From NCBI RefSeq assembly GCF_014529945.1, contig NZ_JACVFB010000001.1, forward strand, positions 310,001 to 374,000: a DNA stretch of 64,000 nt. Direction: 5' to 3'. The notes beneath the pieces are model-generated. The model made no database searches and was not told the DNA's origin. It saw only the letters and a list, made by a program, of their open reading frames with translations. A program made the position numbers and the translations under genes. Position 1 is the stretch's first letter. Every line of letters starts with the position of its first letter. The stretch comes from Chitinophaga varians. Its GTDB lineage: Bacteria; Bacteroidota; Bacteroidia; Chitinophagales; Chitinophagaceae. Positions 59,102-64,000 of the stretch are shown piece by piece.

Positions 59102-59109
59102 CAAAAGTA
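59102..59109 (-). promoter_or_regulatory. -7 box ahead of the AraC gene
   Basis: On the minus strand TACTTTTG (59109-59102) lies four bases before the ATG, with ATTG 21 nt further upstream as a weak -33 element. Transcripts would be leaderless or nearly so. Confidence 0.45.
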
Positions 59110-59186
59110 CTGGCAAAACCTGTTAAAGTGCAATTTTTTATTGTACAAATAGGGTTTCCTTTGCAGCCATAAAAGCAGGGAATTTT

Positions 59187-60596
59187 ATGGAAGCAATGGA
59201 GAGCCGCCGCTGGTGGGCATTGGCAGTGTTATGTATGGGGGCGTTTTTGTCGCCTTTGGATTTTTTTATTGTCAACGTGGCATTACCGGCTATCAAGAGT
59301 AGCCTGAATGCTTCAGAAGGGGCTTTGCAACTGGTTATTGCGGGATATGGCGCAGCGTATGCAGTGTTGGTGGTAACAGGCGGGCGGCTGGGAGATATTT
59401 ATGGCCGGAAGCGTATTTTCCTGCTGGGCATGGCGATGTTTACGCTGACCTCGGGCATTTGTGCGATGGCGGGGGATATCAGGGTGCTCATTGCTGCGCG
59501 TGTTGTGCAGGGATTATCGGCGGCGTTGCTGGCGCCGCAGGTATTGTCTACTATCCGGTTGATTTTTCCGGCAAAGGAACAGCCGCTGGCCATGGGTATT
59601 TTCGGATCTGTGTTCGGGCTAGCGGCCATCGGTGGGCAATTGCTGGGCGGCGTGCTGATTGAAGCGGGCATCTTCGGCTGGACATGGCAAAGTGTGTTTA
59701 TGATTAATATACCCGTAGGCGTGATCACGGGTATTGCGGGGATGTACATACTAAAAGAGAACCGTCCGCCGGTGCGGCAGCGATTGGATATCCCGGGGAT
59801 GTTGCTGATTACGCTGGCGCTGGGATTGTTTATCTATCCTGTGATCATGGGAAGGGAAGCGCACTGGCCGGCATGGATCTTCGGTTGTTTGCTGGCATCG
59901 GTGGCAGCGGGCGTGTGTTTTGTGTATACGGAGCGCTATCTGTTACAGCAGGGGCGCGCGCCATTGATACACCTGCCGCTGTTCCGTGACCGCCATTTTG
60001 TGAACGGTCTGGCGATCATCTACCTGTACAATCATACGGCAGCGTTTTTTCTGGTGTATCCTTATTATCTGCAGCATGCGTTGCACCGCGATGTGTTGTC
60101 CGCCGGTTTGGCAGTGCTGCCTTATGCTGCCGGTTTTTTCGCCGGACCGTTGATCAGTCCTTTGCTGGCCAAACGCATGGGCGTGTATATTGTCAGCTTG
60201 GGCCAGGGGTTGCTGGCACTCGGTTTTGTACTGGTAGTGGCAGGTTTGTGGCATTCGCCGGAGCCTGATGGCATGGTGCAGGCCGGATTGTTTTTCGCCG
60301 GTATTGGTCACGGGATGGTGATGCCTTCCATGATGCGTATTATTCTGGCAGAGATAGGGATAGCTGTGGCCGGACAGGCAGCGGGCATCGTCAGTACGGC
60401 CATCCAGGTGGGAGGCGTAATGGGCGTGGCGCTGTTGGGAACTTTATTCTTTGCCTTGCTGGACGCATATTCTGCTCCGGTAGCGGTGGGCATCACGCTG
60501 GGCGTACTAGCCACCTTACAGGTGGCAGGACTGGTGTTGGTCATTGCCCTGAAATCATCTTCAAAAAATCAAAAAATCATATATGGACAATCTTAG
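59187..60596 (+). CDS. DHA2-family MFS multidrug efflux transporter
   Basis: The 469-residue protein has about 14 membrane helices with the DHA2 marks DFFIVNVALPAIK and GGRLGDIYGRKR. It is clearly related to the transporter at 12204. It is divergent from an AraC regulator. The last 14 nt overlap the start of the next small gene. Its C-terminal coding end (ALKSSSKNQKIIYGQS) recurs as a non-functional remnant just before the second copy of that gene. Confidence 0.9.
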   Translation: MEAMESRRWWALAVLCMGAFLSPLDFFIVNVALPAIKSSLNASEGALQLVIAGYGAAYAVLVVTGGRLGDIYGRKRIFLLGMAMFTLTSGICAMAGDIRVLIAARVVQGLSAALLAPQVLSTIRLIFPAKEQPLAMGIFGSVFGLAAIGGQLLGGVLIEAGIFGWTWQSVFMINIPVGVITGIAGMYILKENRPPVRQRLDIPGMLLITLALGLFIYPVIMGREAHWPAWIFGCLLASVAAGVCFVYTERYLLQQGRAPLIHLPLFRDRHFVNGLAIIYLYNHTAAFFLVYPYYLQHALHRDVLSAGLAVLPYAAGFFAGPLISPLLAKRMGVYIVSLGQGLLALGFVLVVAGLWHSPEPDGMVQAGLFFAGIGHGMVMPSMMRIILAEIGIAVAGQAAGIVSTAIQVGGVMGVALLGTLFFALLDAYSAPVAVGITLGVLATLQVAGLVLVIALKSSSKNQKIIYGQS

Positions 60597-60960
60597 TAAA
60601 GCAAAGGAGGAAGTCATTCGGTTCTGTGAACAAATAGAGGGCTGGTTCCGGGGAGACGAACGTGTAACCGACAGCGGTATATTAGCCAATTTCAGTCCTG
60701 ATTTCAGGATGATTTCGCCCGATGGGAGCCGGCGAAACCTGGATGATCTGCGGGAATGGCTACCGCAGGTGTTTGGCCGGTTCCCCCAAAAACAGGTGAC
60801 CCTGAAAGATCTGCAGGGTTATGCCACCGACTATCATGTGCTGTTGACCTACACGGAAATTCAGGACCACGGGGAAGGAGCGCATGTCCGTTTCTCCAGT
60901 GCGGTGTTTGTTCGTGAAGGAGACCGTATGTTATGGTTAGATTTGTGGGAGCGCTCATAA
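60583..60960 (+). CDS. Small SnoaL/DUF4440-like protein, copy 1
   Basis: The 125-residue protein is alpha+beta in pattern, with a first helix SKAKEEVIRFCEQIEGWFRG, FSPDFRMISPDGSRR and a final strand VFVREGDRMLWLDLWER. It fits the SnoaL-like (NTF2) fold, but this is by pattern only. The gene begins inside the end of the efflux gene (14-nt overlap), so it is translated with it. A closely related copy follows at 61050. Confidence 0.68.
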   Translation: MDNLSKAKEEVIRFCEQIEGWFRGDERVTDSGILANFSPDFRMISPDGSRRNLDDLREWLPQVFGRFPQKQVTLKDLQGYATDYHVLLTYTEIQDHGEGAHVRFSSAVFVREGDRMLWLDLWERS

Positions 60961-61012
60961 GTTCCGGACGGTTGAACTGCCCGTTGCTGGCCAAACAGAG
61001 GAGGGCTTGTAG

Positions 61013-61063
61013 TGCATCACCCTAAAATCGGCTTCAAAAAAGATCATATATGGACAATCTTAG
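61013..61063 (+). pseudogene. Remnant of the DHA2 gene 3' end
   Basis: Read in frame up to the stop at 61061-61063, this stretch gives CITLKSASKKIIYGQS*. The end of the efflux protein at 60596 is VIALKSSSKNQKIIYGQS*. The remnant also overlaps the next start codon by the same 14 nt as the original does. It marks where the duplication of the small gene began. Confidence 0.75.
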
Positions 61064-61436
61064 CAAAGCAAAGGAAGAAGTAATCCGGTTTCATGAGCAG
61101 ATAGCGGCCTGGTTCCGGGGAGATGAACCGGTAGCAGCAGGTGGCATTAAAGGACTGCTGGCCAATTTTAGTCCGGACTTCCGGATCGTGTCGCCTGAAG
61201 GCAACCGGAGCAGCCTGGAAGAACTGGCAGCCATGATACGGGAGTTATTGGGCAAACTTCCGGACATGCGTATAGCCGTGAAGGATATACAGGGCTATGC
61301 TACGGACTACCATGTACTGTTAACCTACACCGAAGTGCAGGCCGACAGTGGAGGTGAAAATAGCCGTTATTCCAGCGCTGTATTTATCCGTGACGGGGAC
61401 CGTATGTTATGGCTGGACCTGTGGGAGCGTTTTTAA
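61050..61436 (+). CDS. Small SnoaL/DUF4440-like protein, copy 2
   Basis: The 128-residue protein is a tandem duplicate of the gene at 60583: the same first helix (SKAKEEVIRFHEQIAAWFRG), GYATDYHVLLTYTE, and the closing DRMLWLDLWER. It has three extra residues. Substitutions and small indels separate the copies, so the event is recent but not brand new. Its stop overlaps the convergent MarR gene by 30 nt. Confidence 0.68.
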   Translation: MDNLSKAKEEVIRFHEQIAAWFRGDEPVAAGGIKGLLANFSPDFRIVSPEGNRSSLEELAAMIRELLGKLPDMRIAVKDIQGYATDYHVLLTYTEVQADSGGENSRYSSAVFIRDGDRMLWLDLWERF

Positions 61437-61832
61437 ATTCTGAATGACCTTGTCCAGAAAAAGAATGGTGTGGGCATAATCCTCCGGATCGGTGCCTTCC
61501 AGCATCTTTTCCCGGATGTGCTTTTGCTGTTCTTCTATCTCCGCGAAAATATCTACGCCGGCAGCGGTAAAACGGCACGTATCATCATATACGGAAATCC
61601 AGTCTCTGTCCCGGAGGGAAGTGACGATGGCCTGGAATGTCTCTGGTGTGATGAACCGGGCTACCTGTGGGTAATAGTCTTTCGTATATATTTCTCCGTT
61701 ATCCGCAATGTTTTTCAGTAGTTGCCAGTGAAAACGGGTCAGGCCAAAACGCTCGAAAGCATTGCTGAAGGTAGCAGTAATGAGGCTGTCTGCTTCTTTC
61801 AGGTACCAGCCGATAGGTTTAGTGTGTTCCAT
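61407..61832 (-). CDS. MarR-type winged-helix regulator
   Basis: The 141-residue protein has the MarR layout: a dimer helix at the N-terminus (GWYLKEADSLITATFSNAF), a winged helix at about 50-105 (ITPETFQAIVTSLRDRDWISVYDD), and a C-terminal helix pair. It follows the VOC gene by 2 nt on the same strand, so the pair is one transcript. Its ligand is unknown. Confidence 0.82.
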   Translation of the reverse strand: MEHTKPIGWYLKEADSLITATFSNAFERFGLTRFHWQLLKNIADNGEIYTKDYYPQVARFITPETFQAIVTSLRDRDWISVYDDTCRFTAAGVDIFAEIEEQQKHIREKMLEGTDPEDYAHTILFLDKVIQNLKTLPQVQP

Positions 61833-61834
61833 GT

Positions 61835-62206
61835 TTATGCTTTACTGGTGGTAGTTATTTCAATCATGATGTTGTCGTAGTGAAAATAGAAGCCGTAAGT
61901 TTTCCTGATGGGACGCGGGGACGCTGTGAGCGGAATGCCGCCGTCATGCAGCTGTTGCCAGGTTTGGTGTACCGCCGATTGGTCGGGCAGATAGAAGCCG
62001 ATATGGAAAGCATCCGGGTAAGTGTGTTGGCCACTTTCATTGAAGCGGTTGTGCATCAGTACCAGTATAAAACCATCGGGACCGTTCAATACAGCGAGGG
62101 CGTCGTTGGGCTTTATATCGGCGGCTTTGAATCCGAGGTATGTCTGGAAGAAATGACTGGCATCGGCAATATCATTCACGGTCAGATTTAGATGATTGAG
62201 TGTCAT
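61835..62206 (-). CDS. VOC-family protein
   Basis: The 123-residue protein is a single VOC domain with MTLNHLNLTVNDIADASHFF and the closing YGFYFHYDNIMIEITTT. A His and a Glu at typical metal sites are present, suggesting bleomycin-resistance- or dioxygenase-like roles, but no substrate is known. It is the first gene of a two-gene unit with the MarR regulator. Confidence 0.84.
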   Translation of the reverse strand: MTLNHLNLTVNDIADASHFFQTYLGFKAADIKPNDALAVLNGPDGFILVLMHNRFNESGQHTYPDAFHIGFYLPDQSAVHQTWQQLHDGGIPLTASPRPIRKTYGFYFHYDNIMIEITTTSKA

Positions 62207-62282
62207 TGTCTTAATGTTTTAAAAAGAATGAGCGTTCGTTTTCTGTATGCAAATATAAAACGAATGATCATTCTTTTTAAAA

Positions 62283-63344
62283 TTATTTTACCGTAACGGG
62301 GAGTCCATTGAACTGGCCGTACTGTTGGATCGCCTTTTTTAAGGCGGGCTGGTGTGTTTTTTTCAGCGGTTGGATGGGTATGAGTTCCAGGGAGATATCT
62401 TTTTTATTGACTGTCCGTTTCCAGGTGCCGGTGATTTGACCATCTGCCACGATGACCGGGCCCAGGCTGGCCATCGGCGCGAGGTTGCCGTTGATGTACA
62501 ATTGTTGGATGTCTCTTTTCTTATAGGCAACGGTGAATTCATCGAAGGCTGGCAACAGAAACACAGAGGGCTTCTCCCTGGTCAGATTCATGGGTGGCGC
62601 CCAGTAGGTTTTGCCATCCGCTTCCGTGGCAACGAGTTGTTCTTTTACCGCCTCCAGTCCGCTTTTGGCTTCGGTGACGGTTAACCCCGACCACCAGGCG
62701 AAATCCTGTAATGTTGCGGGTCCATGGCTATGAAAGTAGCGCTGTGCGAGGGTGGCGATAGATTCCGCCTTGGAGAGCGCGGCGGCCGCGGGAACGTGTT
62801 CTTCCAGCAGTACGTAGGAGAACTGCTTGCCGTGACGTGGGCCGCTACAGATCAGGCCATCCAGCTCTGCATGCACAAGCAGGGAGCCCAACCGGTATTC
62901 ATCGGTGACGATGCCAGCTTGCTGCAATGCGGGACCTATCTGCAGTCGTGTCAGCTGCTGACGGTTGCGGAGCATTTTCTCCATTACCTTCTGGCTTTTG
63001 GTAATGACGGCCTTCGTGATGCCCCAACGGTTGTCATTATAGGTACACAGTGCCTTAACGCGGGGAGCTGATAGTTTCAGCATCCAGCGCAGGTCTGCCG
63101 GCGCCACAAAATGCCAGGTAGGGCGAAGCACATGGGTGCGGATGATTTCCCAGTTGCCCATCGCATCATCGAGCAGGGTGTCGGTAGCGGCCGTGAGTCG
63201 TTGTCCGATGGCCCATTTAGCGGCAGCATAGTCCTGTGCCTGTACGGCGCCCATCCAGGCCACCAGCTCACCGGCACGGCTGTGCTGCGGTGTGATCAGG
63301 CATTGTTGGTGTAATCTCTGTTGGGTAATATCAAATGTGTTCAT
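62283..63344 (-). CDS. Winged-helix (HTH_42) DNA-glycosylase-like protein
   Basis: The 353-residue protein matches the winged-helix DNA-binding domain-containing family that includes AlkZ and YcaQ. The N-terminal VQAQDYAAAKWAIGQR holds a Q-x-Q motif like the catalytic one in AlkZ. Other marks are DFAWWSGLT near the middle and FLLPAFDEFTVAYK near residue 270. AlkZ-type enzymes unhook interstrand cross-links and excise alkylated bases. It stands alone. The ATG at 63344 is preferred over a frame to 63530. Confidence 0.8.
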   Translation of the reverse strand: MNTFDITQQRLHQQCLITPQHSRAGELVAWMGAVQAQDYAAAKWAIGQRLTAATDTLLDDAMGNWEIIRTHVLRPTWHFVAPADLRWMLKLSAPRVKALCTYNDNRWGITKAVITKSQKVMEKMLRNRQQLTRLQIGPALQQAGIVTDEYRLGSLLVHAELDGLICSGPRHGKQFSYVLLEEHVPAAAALSKAESIATLAQRYFHSHGPATLQDFAWWSGLTVTEAKSGLEAVKEQLVATEADGKTYWAPPMNLTREKPSVFLLPAFDEFTVAYKKRDIQQLYINGNLAPMASLGPVIVADGQITGTWKRTVNKKDISLELIPIQPLKKTHQPALKKAIQQYGQFNGLPVTVK

Positions 63345-63521
63345 CGTCATTAAGTTAATCGTTCTGTTGCTGATTACAAAGAAATAACCCGCAGGTGACA
63401 ACCATATGTCAGTAGCCTTTGGATTTATTTTTGAGTTATACCGGACTATGTGTTTTGTATGAATCGGGCTATCGGTGTGGGCCGGCAGAGCGGTATATTT
63501 GCTGTATTTAACGATACAAAC

Positions 63522-64000
63522 ATGCAGCAAATCAGGATCAACAAAGCTACCGCTGATGACCTTAACATCATTCAGCTTATCGGGAGCGTTACTTTTGCCG
63601 AAACATTTGGCCCGTATAATACCGAGGCCAACATGCAGCGATACCTTGAAGAAAGTTTTAGTGATGCGAAGCTCCTGGAAGAACTACGCCATCCTGGATC
63701 ACATTTTTTTATCGCTTTTGAAGGCAGCACGCCGGTCGGTTATCTGAAGCTGAATACCGGTGCGGCACAGACAGAAGCACAGGATGATACGGCGATTGAG
63801 ATAGAACGTATTTATGTGCAGCGCGATTATCACGGTAAAAAAGTAGGGCAGCTGTTGTATGAAAAAGCATTGGAGGTAGCCCGTATGCTGGGGAAATCTT
63901 TTTTGTGGCTGGGTGTTTGGGAGAACAATCCCAGAGCGATCCGGTTTTATGAGAAGAACGGATTCGCTGCTTTTGACAAACATATTTTCAGGATGGGAGA
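63522..64000 (+). CDS. GNAT-family N-acetyltransferase, cut by the window end
   Basis: The frame starts at the ATG at 63522 (MQQIRINKATADDLNIIQLI) and is still open at the last base, after about 159 codons. Its acetyl-CoA loop is visible as QRDYHGKKVGQLLYEKAL, followed by LGVWENNPRAIRFYEKNGF. This layout fits a small-molecule or ribosomal-protein acetyltransferase of the RimI/PaiA kind. Only the last few residues and the stop are outside the window. Confidence 0.85.
   Translation, partial: MQQIRINKATADDLNIIQLIGSVTFAETFGPYNTEANMQRYLEESFSDAKLLEELRHPGSHFFIAFEGSTPVGYLKLNTGAAQTEAQDDTAIEIERIYVQRDYHGKKVGQLLYEKALEVARMLGKSFLWLGVWENNPRAIRFYEKNGFAAFDKHIFRMG

Noticed and set aside
1-64000. tRNA, rRNA and insertion sequences
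   Set aside because: I saw no cloverleaf, rRNA-like sequence or transposase frame. Short or degenerate RNA genes could be missed without a covariance-model search.

Overview
The window looks like a chromosomal segment of a Chitinophaga-like member of the Bacteroidota (family Chitinophagaceae). I infer this from the protein families (TonB-dependent receptor with an N-terminal carboxypeptidase-regulatory-like domain, DUF4260, DUF4199, DUF2306, LytS/LytR pairs, PchR-like and other AraC regulators), from the near absence of Shine-Dalgarno sequences, and from promoters of the Bacteroidetes type (TTTG, about 19 nt, TAnnTTTG). Base composition appears moderate, near half G+C, and coding density is high. 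I found no tRNA, rRNA, CRISPR array, transposase, integrase or phage gene.

Layout. 0.15-8.4 kb is a mannose or mannoside module. A GntR/UTRA regulator is encoded on the plus strand. Facing it is a minus-strand operon for a ROK-kinase/phosphomannose-isomerase fusion, a sugar-porter MFS permease and a secreted GH38 alpha-mannosidase. A shared palindrome lies at the regulator start and exactly over the operon -7 box. 8.4-9.15 kb is non-coding and holds two tandem-repeat arrays. 9.1-12.2 kb holds an acyltransferase, a DinB/VOC pair and two small unknown genes. 12.2-15.3 kb is a TetR / haloalkane-dehalogenase-like / DHA2 efflux cluster with three matching palindromic operators. 15.4-20.3 kb holds an aldo-keto reductase with an AraC regulator, a RibD-like reductase, and an ECF42-type sigma factor with its DGPF/YCII partner and a DoxX-like protein. 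20.5-25 kb holds an AlbA/HATPase regulator, a zinc-ribbon protein coupled to an AraC regulator, and an FAD monooxygenase. 25-29.3 kb holds a MacB-type permease and a two-gene DNA-repair operon (AlkD-like plus SPL-type radical SAM).

29.3-41.6 kb is mostly one- and two-gene units: GNAT, HAD, FemAB-like, an orphan sigma-54 activator, HxlR with an alpha/beta hydrolase, an SRPBCC protein behind orphan TetR-type operators, YjbQ, a Gfo/Idh/MocA oxidoreductase, DUF92, DUF4260 and a TonB-dependent siderophore-type receptor. 41.8-50.2 kb starts with a fatty-acid-hydroxylase/START fusion, followed by AraC, two VOC proteins, LuxR, a PrcB-like exported protein, an SDR and an amidohydrolase. 50.4-53.8 kb is an ABC transporter with a LytS/LytR two-component system. 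Three tandem paralogous membrane proteins run convergent to it. 55.5-64 kb holds a 2'-5' RNA ligase family protein, a PP2C-like phosphatase, a glycine-zipper lipoprotein, a second DHA2 efflux gene with a divergent AraC regulator, a freshly duplicated small gene that carries a scar of the efflux gene tail, MarR, VOC, a winged-helix glycosylase-like protein, and a GNAT gene cut by the window end.

Taken together the window is an accessory, regulation-rich stretch of small self-contained modules for sugar catabolism, efflux or detoxification, and DNA-damage response, rather than a mobile island. The observations I consider strongest are the GntR operator/promoter pair, the duplication scar, the hydroxylase/START fusion at a relic signal peptide, the three tandem membrane paralogs and the 158-bp repeat array.
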